Assembly: GCA_016748015.1 (NCBI GenBank)
Contig: JAAOMT010000512.1
Span: 264,263 to 328,262 of the forward strand
Source: Geosiphon pyriformis
Taxonomy: Eukaryota > Glomeromycota > Glomeromycetes > Archaeosporales > Geosiphonaceae
Direction: 5' to 3'
DNA length: 64,000 bases
Position 1 is the first letter of the stretch; each line of letters begins with the position of its first letter. This document shows, piece after piece, positions 22,217 through 35,306 of this stretch. The translations under genes and the position numbers were made by a program. The notes below the pieces were generated by a model, which saw nothing but the letters and a program-made list of their open reading frames with translations, ran no database searches and was not told the origin of the DNA.

Positions 22217-23925
22217 ATGAGGACATATTTGACGAAGAGACTAATTCATGGCCTAAATGTCAAGTTAATCCCGCCGCTGGCAGCGTACATACTCCCACAA
22301 CTAAACAGGACACTTTCTAGGTCCCCTATTGATGGCTTTCTAGATCGTCTCATTATTCATCCCTCTGTTGAGAAGTAAGTGTTCAACCTGGAGACAGAAT
22401 TCTGGTAAAAATTTAGCTTCAAAAGCAGATTCAGACAGTCAAAGTAAATTAATTGGAGCCACCAGTGTATTTGTCGCATTGATGACTGTGCCAACAGACA
22501 TTGTTAAAAAAGTTTCGTTCCTTCACAAGGCTACACTTTCCCAAGCCTATAAACATGAAGTTGGCAATGAAGAACAAAAGGTACAGCTTTTTATTGTTAC
22601 ATTGTGAAAGAGAATGTGATAACCGGTCTGAAATCAAAGATTTTTAATTCAGGGCTGAAGGTGGGCGCTATCTAGAAAGAGTATCAACCAGTATTTTTGG
22701 AAGAAAGTGATTGTGAAGAGATCGAAAGCGTTGTGAAGGAAAAAGAATGTGAGCCATTATAACTTATAATATTCTGCGTCTGAAGATTAATGCATCGTTT
22801 CGTAGGATGGCCGGTACATTTTGAGTGAGACAAATCACCAGGAGATTGATTTGGAATACACCAAAATGGACAAGACGAAAATGTGAAAGTTGCGTAGCGG
22901 CAAGTTGGTGGAAGATTTATAAAATTGAAAGAATTTTTCGATATGAACAGTAAGTATGGTGAAAGTGCTTTTGTTGCGAATTTTATACTAATAGGCTCTC
23001 AGCGCCATCCATTATTTCATTTTAGATTTGAATGACAACTTTATATTAAAGCATTTTGATGAATCAAATTTCAATGAAATTGCGGGTATATCTGGCTCCG
23101 GTATGCTGGAGGTTTCGGACGAAGTTGTTGAGTACCTCAATCAATTCAGTGACATGATAATGACAAGTTGTCCGAAAATTATTATTCAAAAAATAACTAT
23201 TGTTCGGTCAGTCAATATTCTAGTTTGATTGTGAATCATTTTAGTTTTCCCGATTGATTGTTGCGGGCTTTCGTTTATCAAGTGGTGAAAGTACCAACCT
23301 CGCAATGGCATACCGTAAAAACGCCCAGAGGCTGTCGACAGACTGACGCAAGGTCGGTCATCAGAGGGATGGATTATTGACAACGGACAAGATCAAATAT
23401 GGCGTTAGAAACAGTGGAAAGGTTCAGCACAAAGTTTTTGAAGGAAACTGGATTTAAACTGCCAAAACCGTTGAATGACATATTGATGAAGCTGATTGCG
23501 AAGGTCAACAAAAATGTGCAAAGCTGCAAACTGTTAGGATTATAAACGCTATTTCTTTGCTGATTGGTTTTTGTAAGTTTTGATGATGGTCGTATAATGG
23601 ACAGTCCCAAGGGATACATTTGCAGAATCAGACGCAGCGACCTGATGGAAGTGCCTGAAACCTTCATTGATCTTGATAATATTGGCTGCAATCCTCAATG
23701 TTAAAGTATGCAGAATTTCTGCTTTTGTTTATATACATGCGTACGTTTACTTGAAATGCCAGGCTGGTGTCCGAGAATCAACCAAGGTTCTCCACTCTAA
23801 AATGATGAACATTACCGCTTCTCACAAAGGCTGCTGGTTTACGGAAATGTCAAAAAGATCCAATCAAAATGCCATTTTGCATATCAACTTCCAGGCCAAG
23901 ACTTTGAATTTTTTCTTATTTGTAT
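22217..23925 (+). pseudogene. Decayed multi-exon gene of unknown function
   Basis: Short coding-like blocks with correct splice signals alternate with stops and frame changes. An opening exon (22217-22374; MRTYLTKRLIHGLNVKLIPP) ends in GTAAGT. Then come KLIGATSVFVALMTVPTDIV (to a GTACAG donor at 22579), ILSETNHQEIDLEYTKMDK (about 22804-22890), KHFDESNFNEIAGISGSGML (from about 23028), AGFRLSSGESTNLAMAYRKN (about 23265), VERFSTKFLKETGFKLPKPL (about 23410) and MDSPKGYICRIRR (about 23600). Base composition matches the active genes, not the AT-rich repeats, so decay occurred by ordinary mutation. I do not recognise the family. It may be one member of a lineage-specific expanded family. Confidence 0.55.
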
Positions 23926-26377
23926 AAATTATTTATGTCTTTATACAGAAAAAAAAGTTTATATTTTAAAACATCTATTATTAAAATTATTTAAGAATAA
24001 TTATTTGCATAAAATAAAATTTTCAACAAATTTTTTTATTATTCGGATCTAAAACCATATTTTAATATATGTGAAAGCAATAAAAAGCCTTTTAAATAAA
24101 ATAAATTGATATTAATAAATTGATATTAAAAAATTGAAACAAAGTAAAAAAACAGAAAAAATAATTAGTAAAGATAAGGCAAATAATCCCGATAGTGAAG
24201 CCCTAAAAGAATTTGAAAAACAAAAAACTGAACTAGTAAAACCAAAAAGTATTATTCAAGTGTTTAACCAAAAGAAAAGCTCTGCATGGAAGTCTAAGCT
24301 CGAAAATTAGAAAATCAAACTCAAAAAAACTGAAGAACAAAGCAAAAGCGAAAGCAGAAACTGTGAGACCATTGTGGCGTAATTTAGCTTTTTCCTGATT
24401 ATATACTGTAGATTATATTAATTGAAAGTTGTAAAAGTGGCAGCATCTCTGGAAGATATTGAGTAAATGCCAGGATTTCTGAAACTTAATCTCTAGCGCT
24501 AGGTCAAAAATATTTTTTTTTTTAAACAAAAAGGACTCGATCAATAATGGTCACCATAAATATCCAAAAAAAGAAAACCCCCAGCTTTTGTTACAGAAAC
24601 ATGATATTGAAAGGCCTTTTGTTATTGTTTATCAACATTATTTTTGAATATTGCTTTCTCTTTCTCTTTCTCTTTCTCTTTCTCTTTCTCTTTCTCTTTC
24701 TCTTCTCTTTCTCATTTTCTCTTTCTTTCCTATTTTTTGATAAAAATTTTCCTTTTTTAATTATGATTATTTAGGAACTAGCTAAATCATGACAGTTTCT
24801 GTCCTGTCTATTTATTAATTGCGATAACCAAAGGTCTGTATTGAAATAATTTCAGTTCATTTTTTCTTGTACAACTAGGAAACTACAAAGACTTTAGGAG
24901 AATATTGTTTGTAAATGGTTGTACAAACGAGTATCACTACGACCACCAAGTTTTGTTTTTAATTGAAAGGAAATGTCGTTTCCAAAATTTCTAGGTTTAA
25001 AAAAAGATTCGTCAAATGTCTATCCTTTAGAGCATTGTTCAAAAGTTTAATTTCGGATCGAAAAAATATTGATCCGGTTGGCTCTAAAAGTTGAGGTTCG
25101 ATATTGCTTTTGATTGGTTAATACAGACCAAGTGATATCAAGTTGGTTAATCGATCGATCGTGTGAGCATTCAATCTCGTTTTATCCTAAAAATTTTCAT
25201 TAATGATTATATATATAAAATTCACATTTCACCTCTTTGTCTATTTACTAAAAAAAGTAGCATAATGTGACGAACAGCTTTATTTGTATGTGATACGAAT
25301 CAAAAATTGTTCATCATTTCTCGAATATTAGAAAACACATAAATACCAATAAAAAATATCCGGCAAAGCATTGTTTCAGCTTTTCTCCCAAATTCTCCTC
25401 TCAAAAGAATAATCAATCAACATTAATTTAACCTAAAAGTTGTCAGAGTAAACTCCGAGAAGGAAATTTTCAAGTAATCTTTAAATTTCAATATGCACGT
25501 TGTAGGTTAAATTGATGATATTCAAAAAAGAAATAAATTAGTTCAAACAGCAAAAAAAGATTTTTCCAATTTATGTTAAGATATATTATTATGTTCTTTT
25601 GATTTCAAATCATAATGATCATTTTCATGTAAAAAAGAAGGTAACTTCAACCTTGATAATAACTTTAAACCCTTTTTATTCTTAAATTCTCAACTTTAAA
25701 AAATCTATTACCATCATACCTAATTATCATTATCTGTTGAGGTGACGTTTATTAGATGTGTGTTGGCCAATGCCAATCAGGGTTTTATCACTTGCAGATT
25801 ATATATATATTTTCACGAGAACATCATTTTGCCCCAATCGATATCTTCTTTCTTCAATTTGACATTGTGACCACCTTATCTGAAGTTTGTCCTTTCCCAA
25901 CAAACTCATTGTCTGGTCAAACACTATTTCCTCTTGAGACCCACATTTTTATTGCTACTTCTCTGTACATACTTTTTCAGCGTACTTTTTTTTTTTCGGA
26001 TTTGCCGTTCTTGTCGTCAACTATTTTTTGGTTGGAAAGTTTTTCAAAACTTTACCGTGCACCCGGGTGAGTAAAATAGCTAGCCTAAATCGTAATTTTT
26101 TTTTTAGCAAATTTAAACTTGACCATTATATTTTTATTATTTTTGTTATATATTTTTTTTTTTAAAAAAAAAGGCAATCCACTCTGCTTTCTCACTCCAA
26201 AAGATAATCTTTTTTGATTTTCTCGGTTCTTCAATTTCTCCGTACAACTGAAGCCTATGAGGTGTCTTTATTTCAATTTTTGATTTTACGCTTTGTCGTG
26301 TCACGAATATCACACATCCTTTCAGAATATAAAACGAAAGAAAGTTTGGAGCAAGAAACTCACTCTGTTTGATAATA
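23926..26377. other. Intergenic region upstream of the YTH gene
   Basis: About 2.45 kb with no convincing gene. 24105-24145 has a short TAAATTGATATTA repeat, and 24655-24729 a TTTCTC microsatellite. The open frame at 25756-26070 has no protein-like features and probably lies in the YTH 5' leader or promoter. Long T and A runs occur at 26096-26175. Confidence 0.55.
24655..24729. repeat. TTTCTC hexanucleotide microsatellite
   Basis: About nine perfect TTTCTC units are followed by interrupted units (TTCTC, TTTCTCATTTTC). The tract is polypyrimidine/polypurine, capable of forming triplex DNA. The open frame through it encodes a meaningless Phe-Leu run. Confidence 0.95.
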
Positions 26378-26658
26378 ATGTCGCGTGAAGAATACTCCTC
26401 TACTGAATCACCCTCAGGAAACTCCTCTTACAAAGAGACACGTGAAAATCTGACAACTTACAATACTGCTATAACGAGTACTACTCCAAGTGGTAGAAAG
26501 ACAGTTTTATCACATTCTTCTCATCTCGGTCAATTACAACCCAAGGGGCACTCTGGATATAACGAAACCAGCTTAAAGGCAGACTCTAGTCATGAAGTAA
26601 AAATAAATTCGGGCCGAAGACAGCAATGGGATAATGAAAGAGACATTTCAAGGCCTAC

Positions 26659-26690
<32 letters not shown>

Positions 26691-29600
26691 GTAGTAGTAG
26701 TAGCCCTCAAATTTTGTCAACACCCCCATCAAAAGACATTAACTCGAATATTAACAAATCATTGTTGAATCATAGTTCAACAGAAGAATTTGCAAATATT
26801 GAGGAAAAAAATTTAGGTAGCAATGATAATGTAGCTGTAGGAATTGCTACTGTAGATAACGAAAATCCACAAGAAATCGGAGCATCTAATGTTCAACGAA
26901 TAAGTGCGAGTGGTGCACAGAGTCAGCAACGGATGCTGAAATTTATACCAACGCGACCTTCCGTCTCAAATTCTACGATAAACCAACGTAATTTTTTATC
27001 AAATAGCAGTAGCAACAATTCCACAACAACTATTGCCACTATATATCCAAATGGTGGTCCTAACGTGCCATCTTCAATCTATGAAGAGGTTCTCCCTATT
27101 TACACTACACCTTTCATGACTGTTTCAGCTCCATATTTTACCACACCCCAATATTACACTGCTACTGGACAGTATTTTTACGATCATCGATTTGCTCGAC
27201 CTCCTCAAATACCACCTCCCCCTCTTCGATCAAATGTATATCCATATCCTACCTTACCTGTCATTCCTCAGTTGCTTCCCCCCTCACCATTCCAGAGTCC
27301 CTCTCCAACTACTTTAATCCCTCATCATCCACACCAGACACCCACCAGATATTTGAACCCAAATAATACACCAGGTGGTGATTCTGGATTCTCATCGCGA
27401 CGAAGCTCTCTTGATCAGATTCGTACTCCGGATTTTGGTCCGCAGCATACGCCAAGAATCCATCAAAAAAAACCAAAGCAATTGGACAGAGCTCTTTGGG
27501 TGGGAAACTTGCCAGACTCAACTACCCATGAAGAGTTGCAAGAATTTTTTGCTGATGAAAACATGGAGGTACGATATCCATGATCATTCTTAATCTTTTA
27601 TTTTATCTCAAATTTTAATTCATTTATTCTTTATAATCTTGTTACTCGAAGAGTGTATTTCTCATCAAAAAGTCCAATTGCGCATTTGTTAATTATAAAA
27701 CTCATGATGCGGTTATCCAGGCAGAGAAAAAATATAATGAAGCTGGTTTGTAGAAAGTTTAGATTCTCCAAAAGTTATACTATATTCGAGCATTCTTTTG
27801 TCGTCATGGTTTATCTACTTTAATCGTATCATAATTTGTGGTCTTTCAACCAGAATTTAAAGATGTCAAATTGGTCTGCAGGCCGAGAAAGGCAAGATAT
27901 TATTTTGACTACATATTTGGGCTCAAAATATGTTATTTTTTTCCCCGAAATTTAATCAATATTCCTTGTTACTCCTCAAAATAGAACAATCCAGCCGATT
28001 TCAAGGCTAAAATCGAGTCTCTTCCAGATATCGTGACAGAAAACACTCCTCCTACACCGTCCGAAGCGGGTTCCACCACATCTTCTTCTACAAGGTCCCA
28101 AAAGTCTTCGTTACTATTACCCCCACCACCACCACCGCCACCACCACCACAGCGAATAAATACAAATTCACTCGCTTCAACGTCTCCCACTTCATCAGTC
28201 TCTTCTTCCAATAAGCCAACTTCGCAAAATAGGTACTTCATTCTAAAATCGTTGACACAAGATGATTTGGATATATCGGTAAAGCGTGGCGTATGGGCCA
28301 CGCAACCGCACAATGAAGCTCCTTTGAATATAGCGTTCAAGGTATATTATTATTCTTACGATTATCTATATGTCTTAATAATTGAGTCTTGAGCTAGATT
28401 ATTGTGATGCTAAATTTAAATGTGTTGTAGGGCGCTGAGAATGTATATCTCATTTTCAGTGCCAACAAAAGTGGCGAGTTTTACGGATATGCAAAGTAAG
28501 CTTTACCTTATTCACATTATCAAGATCTTTTGACTGATTTTGCCTGATTTTTTGCGTTTAACAGGATGGCCAGTCTCATAAACAAGGAAACCACCGAACC
28601 CATTCAATGGACACCTATTGACGAAGCGGCATTGGCCGCCTCCTCTTCAAGACCTTCCCCTGTACCCGAAGAGATGCAAATAAAAGTCAAAAAAACCCAA
28701 GAAGATGATAGTGAGGACTGCGAAGATGATGGTGTTCCATCAAGAAATTGGGGAACAGGTTTCAAAGTGGAATGGATAAAAGTGTTTGTACTTTTCTTCT
28801 TTTGCAACTATTTCTTCAACTATTTTGAATCATATTTTGATTTTACCGTTTTCCAATAGGCAAAAGCTTCCATTTACACGCACTCGCCATCTGCGAAATC
28901 CTTGGAATGCTGATCGTGAAGTCAAAATTAGTCGTGATGGCACAGAGGTAGAATCAGTTGTTGGCGAACGTCTTATCGCCGAATTTCATAAAGCTTCGAT
29001 ACCGTTACCATATCAAACTTTGCCTGGACCCCTTTTGGCCCAGCCTTTGAATCTTGAATCTCAAAGTATTCGCGCAGATATTCAACCCAGGTAGCAATTG
29101 TTTGACGCAGTTTACTATTTCAATTTCCTTCTTATTTCTTATAGATTTTATCTCCCAATTTTTATCCCCAGATCAATCCAACCAACGTCACAGCCACAGG
29201 CTGCCAACACTTTGCCAGGGCCCATCCCACCTATTATTGATCCTAATTTCATGCAGAGTCCACAAACATTTTTTGCTCCACCTCCCCCTGGACCTCCTGC
29301 TTATTGGCATCCACAGCCAATAATGATGTCTCCATATGTTGCTAGTGCTGGACCTCCAGGATACATTCCATCGCCTCAACCTGCATGGGCAACACTTACG
29401 AATAAAGATTCTTCAAATGTAGCTGTACGTGTCCAACCACCGCTACAGAATGGTGGTCTATCTGGAACCTCTAACATTGGGCCAATGATACCGATTGATC
29501 CTCAACAACAGCAATACGTGGAGGTAATATGGGTAAATATATGAATTCTGAGTGGACGGAAAGAAAGAAACTGAAAGACCCATATCACCTCTAGCCTCGA

Positions 29601-29786
29601 GTTTTGAAAAGATTCTTTAACCTAATTTCCCCATTTTCAAATAGAGCTCTATGCCTCCACATCATCCGACCCATTATCAACCTACACACACGCTTTCACA
29701 TCCATCACATCATTATCAAACAACACCGGTATCACAAACTTATTACAGACCCGAAGATAATCGTGTTGATAATCAAATATCGTATC

Positions 29787-29817
<31 letters not shown>

Positions 29818-29893
29818 GCAGCAGCAGCAGCAACAACAGATTGGCACCGAATCAGAAATCGATTCTGTTTTATGTGACTCGAGTAGTGTGTAA
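26378..29893 (+). CDS. RRM and YTH domain protein, probable m6A RNA reader
   Basis: YTH domains bind N6-methyladenosine in RNA. Nine exons: 26378-27568, 27652-27745, 27854-27891, 27985-28341, 28431-28495, 28565-28783, 28860-29090, 29172-29523, 29645-29893; 931 residues. Order: long disordered N-terminus with poly-Asn/Ser and Pro-rich parts; RRM at about 373-440 (RALWVGNLPDSTTHEELQEF, FLIKKSNCAFVNYKTHDAV); poly-Pro; YTH at about 524-720 (RYFILKSLTQDDLDISVKRG, FSANKSGEFYGYAKMAS, PFTRTRHLRNPWNADREVKI); and a Pro- and Gln-rich tail. Likely cage tryptophans are Trp545 (GVWATQ) and Trp652 (KVEWIK), separated by an acidic/Ser-rich insertion. Intron 3 is GC-AG. The first in-frame ATG after the leader is at 26378. 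Confidence 0.92.
27892..27984 (+). other. GC-AG intron (YTH gene intron 3)
   Basis: The exon ends CCGAGAAAG and the intron begins GCAAGATATT, ending in AAATAG. Joining gives LVCRPRKNNPADF in frame, finishing the RRM and continuing to the linker. Confidence 0.75.
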
Positions 29894-32439
29894 AGCATGG
29901 ACCAAAATCTTGAGCATCAGGTCTTTCACGGAACATGTGTAATTTTAACAGCTTTTACTTGTATAATTGGTGTACTTCCCTATTTTGTAAAATCTGTGTG
30001 CTTTTTTTCAATTTACTAAAACAGGGGTCAAATCTCTCTCTTTTCAGTAGTTAACATGAATCCCGTTATTACAATTTGATTCCCTTATTTTCATCTTTCC
30101 ATGTTGTTTTCGTTTAATTTTTTATTAGGAGTATGTTTTGATTATTCTTACATTTTCTTTCAAGTTTTCACTTATTCGATGTGATCATTCTGGTGGTGCC
30201 CAAGGTAAACCTGGTCTCATGCTTTATTTTGTAACTTGTCGTTGTACTTGATCTTGGGGACCTGTGTTCGATCTATATTGTATTTTTTAAATCAAGGGTT
30301 GGTTAATAATGATATTGAGTTGAAGTTGAAAGTTTCTTTGAACATAATGAACATAAAATATTTTTGTGGCCTTTTTATCTACAATGTTGTGGATAAACAA
30401 AACTAGGATTCAAATTTTGAAATTTATAGCGGGGATCGGGTATACTGGCGAAAATCATAATAGCGGTTAGACCATCCGAATTTTGAAGATTCCGTTTTCA
30501 GCAAATATGTCTATGTTTCATAGTATTCAAAATCTTTTTTTCGCCTCGGTAAAATATTCAATTCGTTTGTGTTTTACACCTAAAACCATGGAACTTGATG
30601 AAATTTGTACCAAGCCACATAAATATGGTTTTGTTTCAATTTTCCTTATATAAATTCCTCGCTTGAACCAAATTTCTTGAAGACAAAATAAAACTTGACT
30701 TTTTGATTATGCCTCTGAATTACAAAAGTAGAAAATGAGGAATTTTCCCTGAACAATTAGATCAAAGAGTTCACGGAAAACAACCAATTTGTAAATTTTT
30801 TAAGGCGTACTGCAATAAAACCACACAAAATGAATATTCAGAAACAAGTTGTTTGCCCTCACTAAAGAATATAATATTCCGAGCAGATATAATTACAGTA
30901 ACTAATTCTGACTACAAATTTATTAAGAAATTAATGGGCTTTAATCCCTTTCATCGTTTGAGGCATGTACAACTGATTGTCATTATTCCAATGTTGATAG
31001 ACCACAAAAATCCAGATTAGTGAAGTTTACGACTTTTATGATGTCGAACCCAGTGGCTTTAAATAATTGAAAACAGATACTTGAAAAACACGGCTTTAAA
31101 AGCAGACAGCAGTAGAACATAACATAAATCTTTTTTTACAATGAAACCCCAAGATTACTCATTTGTGAATTTGGTAAAATTCAAATAAATTGAAAAATGA
31201 ACTAGCAAATTTATTTTATGGCAAACTTATAATCAATACATTAAAATTCTAAAATATGTATTCATGTTTTATCAAATAGTAGAAAATTTATTTTGTCTTT
31301 ATATTATGTAAATCAAACAATAGCATTTTTTATTTATATTACATAATTTTCATAGGTTCTCGAATTTTATTAATATATTTTTAATATAAATCCTATTTTT
31401 TGTAATAACAAAAATTTTGTTTTTTTTAAAAAACTTAATTTATATACATTTTTTTAATGCTATAACAAACTGTAGCCCAATTATTGTTTAATACAATATA
31501 ACCAAAAAACAAGTCCTAAATTAAATGTGATTTATGTATTTTTTATATATAACTACCTATTTAAGCCAGTCAAAATTAAACTATATTGAATTTATAAAAG
31601 CGAACTTATTCAAAAAAAAAAAATTTTGTATAATTGCAAACAAATTATTATTACCAAAAACCAAATTAGTCAACTATATAACAGTTTTATTTATATCAAA
31701 TTTAATATTAAAAGTCTATAACACTTAAAATATTATTATTAGCAAAAGTATTCTTACTAATAAAAGAATATAAATTATTATTGATTATATTATCATTAAA
31801 AAAACCATTTATATTACATTTATTTTAAAATTAACAATTTTTTTACTTAAATTTTTAAATATTTTTATCAATTACAAGAATTTTTTTACTTATTTTAGTA
31901 TTAAAAAAAAAAACACTGACCAATTTTATAATCAAAAGAATTAGAAAATTAATAATAACAATAGCAATAAAAAAACCAAAAAAATAATAATTTTTAACAT
32001 AAAATTTTGTATTAATAAAACAAAACTCAAAAATTTTGAATTTAACTATAGGCTTAAACAAAAATTTTGGAAAAAAAATAAGAATATCTTGTAATTAAAG
32101 ACTAAATAATTTAAATTTTAATATTTAAAACAGTATTAAAAATTAAAAAATTTTTATCAAATACAATTTTTTTTAAAGTACTAATTTTAATAATTACAAT
32201 ATTTAAATTTTTTAAAAACAAAAAACAAAAATCTATTTTAATTATTAAGTAAATTTAAAAAACTAAAAAATAAAGTATTTAAAAAACCAAATTACTTTCT
32301 TAAAAATAATACAATCAGAAAAAAAATTTATTAACTTGGTTTTAAAAATGGTTTAAAAATAATAATTTTTTTAATAAAAATTAATTAACAAGTCAAAATA
32401 ATATTTAAAAATATATATAACTTAATAATATTTTTTTTT
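29894..32439. other. YTH 3' region grading into AT-rich repeat DNA
   Basis: 29894-31150 has ordinary intergenic composition, probably including the YTH 3' UTR. From about 31200 to 32439 it is AT-rich with long A and T runs and ends at the poly-A (T on this strand) of LINE A. No gene or pol motif could be recognised. Confidence 0.55.
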
Positions 32440-35302
32440 TATTACAAGTTTTACGAGTGAAGCCTAACCACTATCTAGTACATAAAACCAAACTAAGTAA
32501 AACCAACTAAACACAGCTTATACACAGACTACATGTGGCTAACCACTTGAACCAAACAAGACAACACTACACATCTATGATAACAAAAGCATCACCATCC
32601 AAATCAGAGAAAAAACAACACAATTTGAACCTACCAAACCTAACAGCAAAAGATTCTATAACACCAAGCATATAGACAACACCAGTCAACAACATAGAAA
32701 CTACACTGCTGGACAAGCCAGAAACTATACCATTATCTTCAACCAAGCCAGCTTTTTCCATCTCCACTCTATGCTTGGCCCTAATAGTTCATATTCAAGT
32801 GCACTGCAACTCCACCACAAATTTGATGTATTCTACAAGAGTCTAAGTAGCTTTCTTTTTTCCATCAAAAACTAAAACAGCTTTGGTATATCAATTCCTC
32901 ATTACAAAACCCTTGCATATTACCATATAAAAACTCATATTCAAAAAACATAATGAGAGTGAGAGCAGAATAGCAGATGGAGATAAACTTAAAAGACCAA
33001 ACATTGACATCTATTTTTCAGTAGCTTCAACCAAAATGTCTCTACAGAGACCAAAATCACTAAAACAAGCAAAAACATAATCCGAAAACTCCACCTTGTC
33101 ACACAGCAAACACAAAACATCAGAATAACCTCTGTTATACAACCTTTTTTTAACTGCAACTGGCAGCTGCTTATATACAGCCTTTATCAAATACATGCGT
33201 AAATTGGCTAACTTTCTACTGGTGAACTCAGAAAGCATATGTGAATTAAGATGCTAAATTGTTACAGTAGTATCTTAATCTATTTCCTTAATCATAAAAT
33301 TTGGAACTATATCAAAATCTGGACCAGCCTCTCAACAGACATGGCATATTGATTGGTGTAAGTTCTAAGCAAAATAACAAATATTGCCAAATATAACAGT
33401 CTTCTCAGCAACTAAAAACCTCTTCCAGATTTTAACTGGCAAAAAAAGAGATGAAGAAGTAGTCTTATTAGCCAGCACATCAGTTCTTATGTTGCCCAAT
33501 ACATCTGAATGTCCTTTAACTTTTATCTACTTAATTGAAATATTCTTGTCTTTAAGAAGATTGACAATTTGCAATCTTTCAATCCAATATTGGTTATAGA
33601 AGTCAGATGTAGTCAAAAAAGCTTCAGAAATACAGGCATCAATCATAGATTGACTATCTGAGTACAAAACCACTAAGCATGAAGATAAAACACACTTCAA
33701 AGCCAACACTACAGCTTGCAGTTCAGTTAAAGTAGAGAACAAAAGTCCAGCGATCTTAACTCCAATGCCTACATTCACAGCCAGGAAGTATGCAGCCACA
33801 CTACCTATCACCTTAACAGAACCAGCACATCTCAAGGACCCATCTGTATAAATCTCAATACAATCAGATCACACCTTCAGTAGACTATTATGAATCTCAG
33901 AAAACCTATCAGAATCTAAAACACTCAGCACATTCTCCTTAGTAGTAGTAGCAGTTCCGACTCCCAAAGAAACAGAATTGCTCATAAAATTAGATGTCAA
34001 AGAAAACCAGTAAGGCACAAGGCTCCTTGGGTCTAATCGCTTCCAATACCAAAATGTTTTTCAGTCCATCACCTTTCTTTTCTTGTTAAGAATTCTGTCA
34101 CCAAAAGCAACACCAAAATGCTTCAATAAAAAAACAAATTTGTAATACAAAAACTGCCTCAGAATGCCAGACATCAGAAAATTACTAGACCCACAAAAGG
34201 CACAAAATAAATTGTTCACTAAAGATAATTTATTCTCCAAAAAAATTTTCACCACCCTTGTCAAAAAATTGTTAACAGGACTAATATACAACCTAACAGG
34301 AAATTGCAAAGGATTCAGAGGAAACCATCCCAGAACTTGCAAATCCAAAAATCTATGATCAAATAAACATCCAAAAATACTGTGACCATTAGAAAATGAA
34401 ATTAGTAATACCAGCTTTTCTTCAGACTGTATTTGTTTAAAGAGCTTTAAATCATATAAAGAAGGGTGGTACAAGATCTCACTGGGAAAGTCATGTGGCA
34501 AACTAGCTTTGGCTCTAAGACTTTTTCTAATCATAATATCTCACTTATGACACACATCTAATGTAAAAAAACTGAACTGGGTACAATATCTAACAATGGG
34601 TTGCAAAACTGCCAAAACCAAATAACAGAATTGTTTATCCATAATAGCCTTTCTCAACACTATATTAGAAAAAAACCTAACATTCTTATAGACTTGAGCC
34701 AAACTGGGCTTAAAGAGACCCTCAGTTAACAAGAAGATACCCAAATATCAATATAACTCACTCTTTTTAGCAATTGAAATTGGCAATTCATTGATTAATA
34801 GCAAAGCATCCTTAACTCCTTAATTAATAAAAATTGCTACTGTCTTATCATTATTAATTGAAATGTCATTAATCACAAAAAATTCACTAGCAATGTTTAA
34901 AATATACTATGTAGACATCTGATTACTTCTAACTCAAATCATATCATTAACAAAAGTGCCTGCAGCCAAAAAAAAAGTTTTTTCTCTACTTGCCTCAATC
35001 CTGCCAGACTTTACTATAAACTTAGAATCAATCTTATACCTGCATAAGTGCTCATGTCTTTTTACTTTACACAAAAGTGGATCATAAAATATTTTTTAAA
35101 GCAATAGAAAAAAGATTTTCCCTTAATCCAACTCATCATGTACTCTATAACCATTTAAAAACCCAAAGTCAGTTATCACTCTGTTGACCTGGTTCTCATG
35201 AATGTTGCCAAAAAATTGGATGAAACATTCACACATTTTGATGTGACACAAGTTTGTTCGCAAATAATGTCAGCACACTAAATCATAAGCTTTGTGCATA
35301 TC

Positions 35303-35306
35303 CTGC
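35303..35306. repeat. Target-site duplication CTGC, left copy
   Basis: Matches 36298-36301 on the other side of the solo LTR. The LINE A empty site reads ...ATCCTGCAGCAC..., containing a single CTGC. Confidence 0.7.

Noticed and set aside
24150-24400. Lys/Glu-rich coding-like stretch (ALKEFEKQKTELVKPKS)
   Set aside because: Too short, interrupted by stops, no splice partners found; probably chance or an old exon fragment.
25756-26070. Open frame of 104 codons upstream of the YTH gene
   Set aside because: Phe-rich translation of pyrimidine-rich DNA with no motif; more likely promoter or 5' leader.
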